This document shows positions 1 to 11,500 of a stretch of 64,000 bases of DNA, one piece after another. A model generated the notes under the pieces. That model searched no databases. It saw nothing but the letters and a program-made list of their open reading frames with translations, and had not been told where the DNA came from. How positions within the stretch are numbered: position 1 is the first letter of the stretch; every line of letters starts with the position of its first letter. Source of the DNA: Isoetes taiwanensis (taxonomy: Eukaryota; Streptophyta; Lycopodiopsida; Isoetales; Isoetaceae); assembly GCA_021234155.1 (NCBI GenBank), contig JAJEKV010000023.1, forward strand, positions 11,670,680-11,734,679. The letters run 5' to 3'. The translations under genes were made by a program, and so were the position numbers.

Positions 1-1260
1 ATACAAGTTTAGGAGACCACATACATCCATCTAATTCTGCAAATGTAAACTTTGGCTAGAATAATGTGCACATGGACAGGCTTGCCGCTTGCCAATTGGC
101 AAACTAGGTGAAATGCTGCCAATTAGGTGAAACCTTGGATGTGCAGGCAGGCTCAGTGTACACAGATAATACAATAGTGTATGGTTCCATGTTTTCAAAT
201 AGCATTTGCTATAAAATTTTACTAGTTCCATCCTGGGCATATGTTGTAAACTATCATTCCCTGAAATTATGAAATTATATTACGTCCAAACAGTTTCTCA
301 AAGAATCACTTTGCACTTTTTGGACTTCCACACTTGACATAGACCATGATAGGAGAATTTTCTAACACTACAGTTGAATCGAATGCACCATGAATAATAC
401 TGGCTTGAATAACCTTACCTACTATTAGTGCTATCGGACTCGCACAAGCCACTTAGAATGCTTTCGGAGGTGCTCCAAAAGCCAAAGATGCTACCAGGAA
501 AAATGCACGGAAGGAAGAAACAAGTTGATGTGCAGGTTTAAGGTGAAAAGGACCTGGCACATAAGCAAATCTAGTATGTTGCTTGGAATAAAAATGGTAT
601 TCAGTTGGACCTGAAAATAAAAATCGTGCTTCCTTTGCACTATAAGTTATGCTCCTATGCCAAATCGCCTTCTGCACGCAGCCACTACGAGTAAACGATA
701 TTTTTTTAAACTTGAATCAACCAAATCATATGGCAACGAACAAATCTTATGGCTTCATGCTTTTCTGTATCTTATTGCAATCCTGATCTACAAACTCCAT
801 GTGGAAAGGGCGTGGCATGGTCGATCCTGACCTTCCCAATACAAACGTGAAGCTATGGAAGTCTGTTGCAGCAGGCAAATCCAAATGTACGAAGCCCATC
901 TGTGCACGAAATAAAAAAGTTGGAGAAAAGGGAAAGTTCAGATTCTTCAAGCTCTGGATTTTTAGTACTCAAGCAGCAAATCCACATGATCAGGGGTGCT
1001 TACAACAATGGCGCGGCTTACACTCAAGATCCCTAAAAAAAAGAATTCGACCCTTGCATGCAGAGAGGGTAAGCATCTGCTCATATTTAAAATAAAAAAA
1101 ACAAGGGGCTAGACCATTGGAATATGTCATTAATAACAAAAATTGTGTATGCGCACTCTAGATGTACCGATTAGTAGGCCTCGTGCAATACGCCCATCAA
1201 ATCATAGGAAAACCATAGCAAAAAACGTACAAAAATCCAAAAGAAACCCCCTGTTATTAT
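1..1260. other. Intergenic, no gene seen
   Basis: No reading frame, splice pattern or repeat here could be tied to a known family. Short open frames on both strands have no recognisable domain. Confidence 0.5.
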
Positions 1261-1269
1261 GCTACATAT

Positions 1270-1805
1270 CACCATGTGACCCACAAATTTAAACTTGCTT
1301 TTGCACTGCATGGTGGTGCAAAAATGGATGTATGGTCCCTTTTTATGCGTTGATGTTTTAGGGTGGTTTTCCATGGTAGTCCCAAAATACGATTGTCATA
1401 TATATGTATATAACACCTTAACGCACTGCCCCTCAAGCTTATAGTGATCCAACAGTTGAGATCAATCTTGGCCAATGGTGTTATGAGCCATAACACATTG
1501 CTACTTCATCACATCCTAGGGTGTTACTAGGACGTTATTAAATGGACGATTTTGAGCGATTTTGATGGTGATCGGATGGCCCAAAACTCTCGGGGCAGTG
1601 TGTTAAGGGCGATAACGCCCTGGCCCTCGGGTGTTACTTCAAAAAAAAAAATTTGGGCCATCAAAATGGCTCGGGCGTGTGCTGCGTGTGCACCCTCGCC
1701 ATTTTGATAGCCCTCAATTTTTTTTTTTTTCCGTAACATCCTCAGGCCAGGGCGTTATCTACACCATGTGACCCACATATTTAAACTTTTGCACTACATG
1801 GTGCA
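1270..1805. repeat. Direct repeat pair flanking a MITE
   Basis: A segment of about 45 bp starting CACCATGTGACCCACA at 1270 recurs at 1762 with small changes. The foldback MITE lies between the two copies. This could be an old duplicated target or a tandem duplication into which the MITE inserted. Confidence 0.6.
1611..1759. mobile_element. Foldback MITE
   Basis: A near-perfect palindrome with arms of about 72 bp starts GATAACGCCCTGGCC and ends in the inverse GGCCAGGGCGTTATC. Each arm carries an A/T run, and the loop is very short. A second weaker inverted pair (around 1416-1437 and 1592-1608) lies outside it, so the full element may run from about 1413. No coding capacity; a non-autonomous DNA transposon is the likeliest reading. 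Confidence 0.7.
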
Positions 1806-2092
1806 TTTTTGTAGACATAAATACGACACAAGTAAAATACTAGTGAAAACCATCACAAAAATAAAGATATGTTTGTACTAGGGAATTTCCTCGATATAAA
1901 ATTAGACTCCATTTCCATTATTTGACGAGCGAAATATTGACTCCCGAAAGGGGGTTGGATTCCAAAAAACGGCGAGTTGAATACGCCGTGCATAATTATA
2001 ATAAGTTATTATGATATGAGAATAAAATTTATTGTATTAACCTTGCGTGGTGCAGATGGTCGGTTCGTTTGGTTTTCAGCTTCGGCCTTTTG

Positions 2093-2180
2093 TCATTTCA
2101 ATATTTTTTCGGCATATTTGACTTACATAATTTACATTCAATATTTTTTGGGCATATTTGACTTACATAATTTACATTCG
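2093..2180. repeat. Short tandem duplication
   Basis: Two adjacent near-identical units of about 43 bp, each containing GGCATATTTGACTTACATAA. The ORF running through them is a by-product. Confidence 0.7.
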
Positions 2181-2614
2181 AATCTATGAGTCGAATACCC
2201 TATTTTTTGTGCGCTGACTTGCAAAATAGAAGCTAATCTATGAGTCTAATACCTCATTGAAATCCAACCCATAATTGGGAGCCAATAAATGCATCGATTA
2301 TTTGAACCTATCCGTAACATACATAAGTCATGTCTTGCATTTGCAAAACTGTTGGTGACTTTTTAGATATAAGACTACCCTGGAAAACCACCGTTATGTT
2401 TTAAACCACGTTATCCCCTAATAAATCTGGATCAACTATGGCGCTTGAATTCTTCTTTTCCTTCCACTGTTACACATCACAGCATTCTACCGTCATTTTT
2501 GTGTGGTTATCTGCCTTGTTGAGCAACATTTGCTTCACCAAAAAGGGTATCTTTGGCTTTTTCCATGGATGAATCTGCAGTGAAGGGGAAAATCTTTCAT
2601 ACCAAAAGAAAAAA

Positions 2615-3205
2615 TTAGGCTGAAGAAGCAAAAACCGGAAACAAAGGTAGGAGCTGAGGATGTTGGCCTACTGCGTCAAATTTTAAATTGCTTGAAAAAG
2701 ATCTGTTATGATCTTTACTCCCCCTGTTTGGAGATGCATCATCGCTCTCTTCTGAACTTTCTGCCTCTAATTTCTGCCAAATGCCCTGCTTCAACTCACA
2801 AATGTCATGGCAGATGTCTTGCCTTTTATTGCCAGAATTTTCTGCACTTGTCGAACTGTCCCTTTTTAGATCTTCGGGTAAACATCCCCTGTTTTCGTTA
2901 ATCCTATTGTTATCTGAAGAAGATGACCTGCCTGTAAGCTTCTGCACAAGAAATCTGAAACTAGAGACGTCTGCTTGCACAAATGTTGTAGAAGGAATAT
3001 GAATAATCACTGGACTGTCAGAAGTGGAAGAAATCTTCCTTCTTTTTGAAGAATTACCGACAAAGCACTTCCTTCGTTTGCCTTTTTCTTGTCGGATCTG
3101 CAAAGAGAGGGGCTCAACAAGAGCCAATCCAAGAACCTCTATAAGAGCGTAATTTTGATCCAATGTACTGTTGCAATCCATAAGGTAGGGCAAAGATTCT
3201 CCAAT
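2615..3205 (-). CDS. VQ-motif protein, main exon
   Basis: This exon encodes about 196 residues ending in a stop. It contains TTFVQADVSSFRFLVQKLTG, which includes the VQ signature FxxxVQxLTG at 2930-2959, preceded by the V-Q-A-D lead-in usual for the family. VQ proteins are plant-specific cofactors that bind WRKY transcription factors or MAP kinases, mostly in the nucleus; here two basic clusters (KGKRRK, KRRK) could be nuclear signals. The rest is Ser/Asp-rich and probably disordered. The exon starts after an acceptor (ttgcag) at 3206 and joins in frame to a short upstream exon. Most angiosperm VQ genes lack introns, so the intron is notable. No start ATG was found, so the gene is either incomplete 5' or decaying. 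Confidence 0.8.
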   Translation of the reverse strand: MGESLPYLMDCNSTLDQNYALIEVLGLALVEPLSLQIRQEKGKRRKCFVGNSSKRRKISSTSDSPVIIHIPSTTFVQADVSSFRFLVQKLTGRSSSSDNNRINENRGCLPEDLKRDSSTSAENSGNKRQDICHDICELKQGIWQKLEAESSEESDDASPNRGSKDHNRSFSSNLKFDAVGQHPQLLPLFPVFASSA

Positions 3206-3296
3206 CTGCAAGATTTAATCCAAAAAGAATAAAAAACTTCAGATTATCCAAGAAGTGTAAGAATTCGCAAAAGGATAAAGCAAAACAGAGACTTAC

Positions 3297-3400
3297 AATG
3301 ATGATCCGGCAAGGAAAATTTGGCAAAGAAAGCAAGATTGGATTGGAAGGAGCAAGTCCGTCGATAAGCAAGAAAAGGGAAGCTATGGCGGAAAAACTTC
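3297..3400 (-). CDS. Upstream exon of the VQ gene (putative)
   Basis: On the minus strand the reading CRIII ends at a strong donor (gtaagt, 3291-3296). Splicing to 3205 keeps the frame (phase 0) and gives a hydrophobic stretch, APSNPILLSLPNF. The frame opens after a TGA at about 3413 and has no ATG, so the 5' boundary is arbitrary and a further upstream exon or decay must be assumed. Confidence 0.45.
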
Positions 3401-3449
3401 CTCAACGAATGTACTTCTATAGGCCTATTCACGACCAATTTATTTATTT

Positions 3450-4490
3450 ATTTTATCAGACCACTTGGCCAAATGACCATAATAACCATAATAATCTTTG
3501 TGGAAATATGGCCCACTTGACCTTGCAAGCCTGGCCATGCTTTTATAAATTATGCTTTCTTATAACACGGCTCGAAATTGGGGGGATTCCTGCCTAGAAT
3601 TTACAGCTGAAAAAATTTGGCCCCTAAAGTAGATGCTGAAAATTTTTTGGTCAAAATTTTGTAAAATGTTGTAATCCCTACAAACTAGATATTTTTTTCT
3701 TTAACATTTGGTAAGTAAAGCGCGAGTTTCTGCTAGTTTAAGCAAAATCGAAATTCGAGGCCTTCCAAGCGTTCTATGGTTGGCCAATTTAGTGTTCCTC
3801 AATTACCCACGAATTTGTCTGCTCTGTCGGTGTCAAATTCTAACATCAATTATAAGACTGCATTTTCCACAAAGTCCATATATAAAGCCACCCTAAGTTC
3901 CTCCCCTGACTTCCTCTGTTCTTAGCCATGTTCTTCAAACCATGCTCAATCAAGTTGTTGGTCCTTTTCTACCACGATTTCCTCGTGCTTAGAGTCAATG
4001 ATGGCAAATCTTCATGCACCAAGACAATGAACAACTTGCTCTGATGTATTTTGTTGATTTTTTGCTACTTGTGTCCCCTTTTCAACGATGCTATCCACTT
4101 TCTTCATGTCGTGTATTCACAGTTCAACATAAATCTATATATGTCAATTAGGGTAAGAGAATAGAGATCTTATATCTAAAAATTGATGAAGTGGGCAATG
4201 GAAAACTATAGCACCAACAATCATGTGGTCAAAAAGTGTTGAATGGTTGTAGCAATTAGGACAGGAACGATGCACAGGAAGTCATCCAAGGTATAGAATG
4301 ATTTATTACAATTCAATTCAAGCACGTGAACATCACCAACATATGAAGAGGTCATCCAAGGTCTAAAGTGATTTATTGCAATTAAATTCAAGCACGTGAA
4401 TATCACCAACATATAATAGTGCCTCTCCTCCCCTAGCCTTTTTAAGATTTTAAAACTAACTTAAAAGTATCATTTCCCATTTCTTAATTA
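3450..4490. repeat. Intergenic with a 70-bp tandem duplication
   Basis: No gene seen. At 4281-4414 two diverged copies (period 70) each contain GTCATCCAAGGT and CAAGCACGTGAA. The rest is AT-rich and unrecognised. Confidence 0.5.
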
Positions 4491-4494
4491 CACT

Positions 4495-4604
4495 TGGAAC
4501 GACAAACTTGATAGATTCCTAAATACTAGAAGGGTACTTAATAGAATACTGGAACGACAAACTTGATAGATTCCTAAATACTAGAAGGGTACTTAATAGA
4601 ATAC
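4495..4604. repeat. Perfect 55-bp tandem duplication
   Basis: Two identical units starting TGGAACGACAAACTTG at 4495 and 4550. The second ends exactly where a Helitron-like end begins, so one unit marks the undisturbed sequence. Confidence 0.85.
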
Positions 4605-4632
4605 TAGTAATGGGTGCCCAGCGTTGCCGGGC
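4604..4632 (-). mobile_element. Helitron-like 3' end
   Basis: Read on the minus strand this is a GC hairpin (GCCCGGCAACGCTGGGC), then about ten bases, then CTAG followed by a host T. That is the hairpin-plus-CTRR layout of Helitron 3' ends. The matching 5' end (TC...) and any Rep/helicase were not found; a similar degenerate hairpin lies near 42,700. Confidence 0.4.
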
Positions 4633-5643
4633 ATAAATACGTTTCTATTGCGAGAATGGAACTTTGGATTTGCGATAATTTCTTCCTCTAGGTGTCCTAT
4701 GGATTGCTCAGTTTGGGTTACATAAACATAGGAGTGGATAATGAAATATATAAAATGATCTTATCTAATCTTACAAAATGGAATGTTTATTTCTATTGGT
4801 TTTCACATTTATAAAATCTAAACATTTAACCTAGTCCAGGTTGTTAAGTTCAAACTTGGTAGAATCCCCACCTTACTAATATTACCTGACTTTTGCAAAA
4901 GTTATCATGTTGGAGCATATGGCAGAATCCCCACCTTGCTAACATTAAAGTTAAACATGTTGGAGCATGTAGCAATTTATAGATGAGAAATTGAAAGTTG
5001 CACAAAACGTGCAATCCATATTTCATATGCATTAATAGCTTCGCGATGGAAATGCATATTGCAAATTAATTATGGTTACTAACTTGGTTAAATAAAAAAA
5101 AAGGTTCTTTAGATCCACGAAATAATAAATGTACATACATCATAAAAATATACAATGTCGAAAGATGCATCTTAAGAACATAAATTTAATATTTTTTTCA
5201 AAGTTTTGGTATATATGAACAGATGATGGAAAGATAAAATATCAATGGTTTTTTATTCAGTTCAACTGGTATAATGAAGGTGGGCTGAACAATAATAAAT
5301 CATTTGAGAATTGAAATAATAATAGTGCACTTCATGTGCAAGAAGTTAAAAGTGACCCTATTTTACATTCATCATTCAACCTATGAGCCTGCATCTTGCA
5401 ATTTGCATCACTGCGTAATGCAGTTGTTAAAACATAACATAAGCAACTATCAGGTTGTTAAAACACCTAAAGCTGGGAATTTTAATTCCCCAAGTTTTAA
5501 ACAGCCAAGTAGGCCGATTTTTTTTCCAGTCGCATATATATGATATTGAAGTTGTTAGATTGCTTCATAAGAACAATCATCTACATATTTTGATAGATTA
5601 AAGATGCCAATCATTTAACTACCAAAAACAGAATCTCCAATAC
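4633..5643. other. AT-rich spacer
   Basis: No gene recognised. A short imperfect repeat containing AGAATCCCCACCTT occurs at about 4860 and 4925. If the Helitron end is real, this stretch lies inside that element. Confidence 0.4.
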
Positions 5644-5732
5644 CTGATCTCTCCTTTCCCAACCATGTACCTTATTTTTTTCCTCAAGAACTTCGATAGT
5701 TTTTGTTCCAGGCAGATTCAAGGCGGATTCAC
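5644..5732 (-). CDS. Putative internal exon, unidentified gene
   Basis: An 89-nt exon lies between an acceptor (ttacag) and a donor (CAG|gtattg). Only one frame is open, reading ESALNLPGTKTIEVLEEKNK and then VHGWERRDQ, a composition typical of real protein. It lies between other putative minus-strand exons at 6.9 and 7.8 kb and the VQ exon at 3 kb, but phases do not connect directly, so exons are missing or several genes are involved. I do not recognise the family. Confidence 0.45.
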
Positions 5733-6875
5733 CTGTAATTAGAAGAAATCCGGGGTCATTTTATCTGATCTTGTACATACTGTCTTACCATCTTGTAACA
5801 TCCTGATCAAAGACAAAATACAGTAGAAGATATGAAAATAATGTGAAGGATGCATCCTTGAAAGCCCTGAATGCTCTGTTGGCCTCCAGCAAAACTTAAA
5901 ACACCGATCCTTGCATGTTCCCTGCTTGTCTAGCTATGTGTCATGTTCTTAAAGACAACAACCTCAAAGAACATTTTTACATCACATAAACAGTTAAATT
6001 GCCCACAACATCGAGCAGATGCTGGGCACACTTGGCTTTGCAAATTTTCAACTGCACATTCACATCACATAAACAGTTAAACAATAATTTGCAGTTCCAC
6101 AACATCAAGTAGATGCTATGCAATATGATAAAATACTTATTGCACTCTTGGCTCTGTGATTCTTCAACTAAACATTTATATATTCCACAACATCAAGTAG
6201 ATGCTGACATCAAGTAGATGCTGGGTGATACCAGGGCATCAAGTAAATGCTCTCCAATACATGTTGGCCAATCTCTAGCTAAAAGAGATGCTTATAAATA
6301 ATGAACAAAAGTGCAGGTGAACATGCCTGTTAGATTTTGGAAGATTAGGAGATTAGATTTTTGGAGATCAGGAGCATATCAAATAAAAATGCAGGTGAAC
6401 ATCATTGTTAGATTTTTGAAGATCAGGAGGATGCTTGGCCAATGAGATGCTCTTTTAAAATCGAATATGAATAGGAACGACCAATTCAAGCAGCATGGTA
6501 GAAGCATTACCTAAGCATTACCTGTAAGGATAAGTAATGCAAACATCTTGCTTTGTATGTAAGAATGTTGCAACACTTCCTTTCAAGTCAAAATGTTTGG
6601 CCAGGAACCCATATGATCTTCTACCGGGCATCCTCATGATTGACATCTTTCCAAGGGCCTATGTAAGCAACAATGAAACACGTTGAGGAAGTTGAATTTC
6701 CTGTGAGAAATACATGAGGTTCTGCTATCCAATAGATGGCTATGTGATCCCAGAACAAAAATTCCAGAAAGGGGCATATAGAAGATCGCAATATATTTTG
6801 CTTCTTTTGTCTGTCTGTTGCCTGTTTCATCTAAGTTGACTCAGACTTAGGGAAAGGCAAAACATTACACATTAC
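5733..6875. other. Putative intronic stretch with short repeats
   Basis: Probably intron of the minus-strand gene. Between 6000 and 6250 the phrase CATCAAGTAGATGCTG recurs several times with variations, and at 6310-6425 a 60-bp unit is repeated. A minus-strand open frame at 6621-6700 (STCFIVAYIGPWKDVNHEDA) looks protein-like but could not be phased to its neighbours. Confidence 0.35.
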
Positions 6876-6964
6876 CTGGCATGAATCCAACCATTACTTG
6901 CTGATGACCAAAACAGCTTGACCTTGCCTATATCTGCTTCAATCAGCGTATGCAGATCCACCAA
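6876..6964 (-). CDS. Putative internal exon, unidentified gene
   Basis: A second 89-nt exon has acceptor (gtatag) and donor (CCAG|gtaatg). The only open frame reads LVDLHTLIEADIGKVKLFW and then SSASNGWIHA. The W...GW pattern resembles a small beta-barrel reader domain, but that is a guess. Same strand and spacing as the 5644-5732 exon. Confidence 0.45.
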
Positions 6965-7433
6965 CTATACATTTCTTTGCTCAGATACAACAAATGCAAG
7001 AAATAGAGGAGCATTCTAGAAAATTCCAATTTGATGAAGGCATGCCATGTACTGATCTCTAAGGTATATCTGCTCATTAACCACAATGCTAGAGCTAATG
7101 CTTCAAAGGAAAGAAAATATAAATAAAATAATTACTTATCTACAGTTGTCATATGCCGAAAAAAACACGTCTCAAAGAGGAATCCTATTGTTTAAATTTG
7201 CTAACAGTTGACATCCGCTTTTATAAAACCAGAAAGGTATTGCTCTATTTCATAGCATTCACCTTCTGTACATGCATAGCAGAGAATGCCTGTTTAACAC
7301 CAAAAGGGGACAATTTGCTACAGATTCTGCATTCTGAATTCATGGTTTGGATCTGGACCAATAATATCATGAGAAATGAAGAACGACCCAGCCATGAGCA
7401 AACATAATACATATTTCCTTCTACAGACCTTAC

Positions 7434-7477
7434 CAGAGTAGCCCATTCCCTTTTTCTCTCCGAATTGAACAAATGTT
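7434..7477 (-). CDS. Putative small exon
   Basis: 44 nt between acceptor (ttgcag) and donor (CTG|gtaagg), open in more than one frame. It would join in frame to the 7749-7850 exon. Support comes only from the splice sites. Confidence 0.3.
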
Positions 7478-7748
7478 CTGCAAATTTGAACTCTAATTTG
7501 AGAGCTTTAGTTTCAATGCAAGAGTTTATTAAATCGTCTGTCTAATCTAATGCAACCAAGTGCATGCATAACTTCAGATGCAAAATATAGAAACCATAAC
7601 ACCAGAATACACCATCTCAAATCAAAGTCAGAATGCTGGAAGAAGCTTCACCAAAAAAAGTGCCGATGGTGTTCTTGCATAGACAGAAAAGTTGCATAGA
7701 AAGAAAGAAAAGGAACCTTTGGTAAGAAATAGAAGAATAACTCCGTAC

Positions 7749-7850
7749 CTGATTAGGTTGAGCCGGAAGCAAAGTAAAAATACAACCTACAACTACTGCT
7801 CTCTTGTGGTGACATCGCCTGAAAAACATGAAGCGGACCTGCCATACCAT
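7749..7850 (-). CDS. Putative first exon with start codon
   Basis: Opens with ATG at 7850 and reads MVWQVRFMFFRRCHHKRAVV, ending CAG at a donor (gtacgg). The first 34 residues are basic and hydrophobic with no acidic residue, consistent with an organelle-targeting peptide. It is the most upstream minus-strand exon seen and faces the 8.0-8.3 kb region, which would be its promoter. Confidence 0.35.
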
Positions 7851-7869
7851 CCTGAATTTACAGGACAAA

Positions 7870-8300
7870 CCTTCAGCGTGCGTAATTCGACAAAGATAAG
7901 AGAAAAGCTACTATTTCTGTTTTCCACACGCCCTCCATGCCGCTTATGCCGCTTATGTTCAAATCTATCTAGCAGATCCCGAGGCCAAAATTCATACCAA
8001 TTTTTCTTTCTCGATTTTTGGACACTCAAAATATTTGCCGGCAGACAAAACTTTTAAAACCTTAGAAAACTAACGCAAGAAAAAAATCCAAAAAGTTTTT
8101 CACACATCGGAAAAACCAAATTTAAACAATAGGATAATTTATGGGACTAAAGGCAACATTGGGTCGTGAGCGATTGCCCTACAGCTTCAATCCGTATTTG
8201 GCCTGTGCATATGGATGCGAAGTGCAAGCTCTCGGCTACGTCATCGTTTCATAGTTACAGGTTTTTTGTGCTTGTTACAGAGTTGTTCCGGTGAGTTTTA
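7870..8300. promoter_or_regulatory. Possible divergent promoter
   Basis: Lies between the minus-strand first exon at 7.85 kb and a plus-strand donor-like CCG|gtgagt at about 8290. It contains a CTACGTCATCG site (TGACG core, bZIP type) at about 8237. No clear TATA on either strand. Confidence 0.25.
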
Positions 8301-8599
8301 GCTCTCATTTTCTTTCTATCTGTCAGTTCAGTTTAAGGTCTTTGTTCCGTTGCTCTTTGATCTATTGGTAGCCGTTGAATCTCTATCTTTGCCCTAGAAT
8401 CATGACTGCACCATTTCTTCGCATTCCATTCTCATTGACAAAAAGCCCTATTATTTGTTTTGTTTGCCAACGGTCGTTCATTTCTGAGGATCTAGTACAG
8501 CTTAAACAATCGAGGTTTTAGGGTTTGAGATTATGGGTTTGGCTTAAAGTACTACAGATTTCTTCCTGCTGTGCGCCGGAAAGGAGGCACTGAAACCAT

Positions 8600-11500
8600 C
8601 TTGCTTTTGTTTGTTTAACAGTAGCCTGCTTACATTGTTGAGCTTTGCATACCTATGTCCACATCCAAGCCTTGTGCAATTCTTTTTTGCCATGTCGCAA
8701 TTCCTATTTCTTGAATCTTGCTAAGGGTTTGAACCCAAGCTGCTTTATCTGCATGCTTGTTTCGTACTTTTGCTCAAAGGCGCGCATCGAAGCTTGTGGT
8801 TGACTCTGCAATTCTCTCTTGGTTTTACTCATTGTCATAAAGTTGTTCTTGGCCTTGTATGAACTGCCTAAAGTTTCCTAGTTTTCTCTCGTCATCTTAA
8901 TTGTTCACAGCCTCTTTGTGTCTTTCTCCTTAAGTCACTTGTCCTGCGATTCTCTCCTTCTTTCCATGAGTCTAAGGACAGTCTAAATTGAGTCTTGTGT
9001 GTTATCTCTACAGTATTTTTGTTACAATGGCTTTAAGGTTGCAGATGGAGGGTTTTCTATAGCCGTGTAGCCTTTGCAGCCTGCCTTGGGCTTGCTTGGA
9101 AGCCCTTCTCTGCCTCTGCCTTGTTTCATCAAACAGATAAGTATGTTTATCAGAGTTTTTGAAGGTGGACAACAGCATCTCAATTTTGTTGGGGCGTCTA
9201 AGCTGCTCGTCTTTGACATATGGGGTATCTTTTTTCTACGATATCATGAGTTTGTATTGAGTTTGCATTGGGCTGATAGAAACATCTATGTAACTGCACT
9301 CTACGACCATGTGGCAGTTTGTCCAGTACTCGCTCAGTTGTATTTCATTCTTAGCTTGCATATTGATATTGCATATTGAAAGGATATTGGGTTGTATTTT
9401 GTTCCTAGCTTGCATATTGAAATTGCTTATTGAGACATCAAGAATAGTATCATATTGAATATTTTCCGAGAAGTTTTGTCTTAATACAAACTCAGCCATT
9501 TTTAAAGACCAGATTTCCTTCTTCCAGCCCTTTAGAGTCTTGTTCTTGGGGATTCCAATTGCATTTCCCAATTGTTTCGAATCTTTAGAACGCACGCATA
9601 CTCATGTGGCCTTTGTGGAACACATCATGCTTTAAACTGAGCAGTCTATATTAAATTTCTTCATCCATTGTAGTAGAGATTGGTCTTTTGAAGTTTCAAG
9701 GCCTGCAGTGTCATTGCAGTGTATTACACATCTCTTCTGCATTGCCAAGAGCTCCAACCTGCATATCTGTTCAAGAAAGGTCTCCTGGAAGTGTTGACGG
9801 ACGTGTAACATGTATGACATGAGTAGGCAGTCCCAGTGTCCTTTGAAGCAGATGTACAGTGGCTTCTTGTCTTTCTTCGGAGATACATGGTCTGCATCTG
9901 CGTTTTTTGTTGGTTCATTTTCAGTATTCTAGGGTTGTATCAGCTCATAAAACATCTCACATTAAATATTTTTGACCAAATTGATCCTTGAGTTATTATT
10001 TCCATTTAGAAGTGTGTTGCTTCCTTGAACATTTCTCACTCCCTTGTAGTTAGACTCGTGAAGTTGTTTTTGATTCACTTCTCGTACAGCAGCAGCAATG
10101 TCAGGAGTTTTCGCCCAACTTGATTCTCAATGGTTCCAATTCATGCCAGTGGAAAGGGCTACTTCTTGCAGCGTAGCCTTAGTTTGAGGCATATTTACAA
10201 GGGTACCGGCAATGGAGGTATTTAAATCTGTGGTATCACCTATAAGCAGTTTGCTCATTACAGTGTATTGGGCATCTCTTCTGCATTGCCAAGAGGTCCA
10301 ATCTGCATATTTGTTCAAGAAGTGTTCCATGGAATTGGGCAAATCTAAATGTGAACTTTGACAGGTTCCTAGTCCATGAGTGCTGTAAGTAAACAGGTAA
10401 GTTGTAAAATCTGACTTTGTATTCTTTGAAATAGACATACAACAGGAAAGATGTAAGTAGGCAGTTGTAAAGTTGTGAAACTTGACCTAGTACCCTTTGA
10501 AGCAGATGTACAACCATTGCTTTATCTTCGTTCAAAGATGCATGATCTGCATGTGCATTTTTATTAGTTCATGTTCAGTATTTTATGGTTGCTTACAGCT
10601 CATAAACCATATGACATTAAACCGTTTTTGACCAACTTGATCCTTTAAGTCATTATTTCCATTTACCAAACCTTAATTCATTCTTCCCATCTAATCTGTA
10701 ATTCATTATTCCCATTTAATTTATTCGATAACGTAAAAGATTTGAAAGTTGTAGGCAGGTTTAAGGAGGTGTGTCTGAGCGAGGTAGCATGCTAAGACAG
10801 TGCATGTATGGCAGGAATTTAGAATGGTAAGAGATTGTGTGTGCTTTCTTCTAATGTTTTGCAAGTAGTTATCCCCTTTTTTCTTTTGCAAGTTTCTTAA
10901 AGTTGTCCTTCTTCTAAGGAACTTTTGGCACCATCCTTAGCTAGCTCTTCTAAGTTGCTGATCCATTGTCCACATGTTAAGCTGCGGCATTTGCTAGATT
11001 TTGTTGAGTTTCTTGAGATATGGTATGACCGTCATTTTCTTGAGATTTTAGTGCTCTTGCTCCGAGAGAGCACATGTCTGTTTTCTCTAGCCTTGTCTCC
11101 TTTTTCCAAAAGAAGATATGTCTCCTTTTTTCCAAAGAAGATATGCCGACCAAAGTAGTCCTTGCGTAGGTGCATTGTTGTCCTTACTTTGTATTTCACA
11201 TATGTAGTTTGTCTCTCTCCACTCTTCGTTATTTTGTCCATTTTGCATATGTGATTCGTCCCTCTCCACTTTTCGTGGTGTTTCCATTGGTTTGGTTGTC
11301 TTAGATTCTCATTCCTTCAGATCTTTAGTCTCATGATCACGTTGTTGTGCTTGTTGAAATTGTCATATTAATTGTTTATGTTATTAGTCTCTTAGCAACT
11401 TATGTTATTCGTCTCATCACGTTATTCATTAGTTTTACATATTTGGTCGTGTTCGCATCCCTTCTTGGGTATTTACTTTGTTTAGTACTCTTCTACGTGT

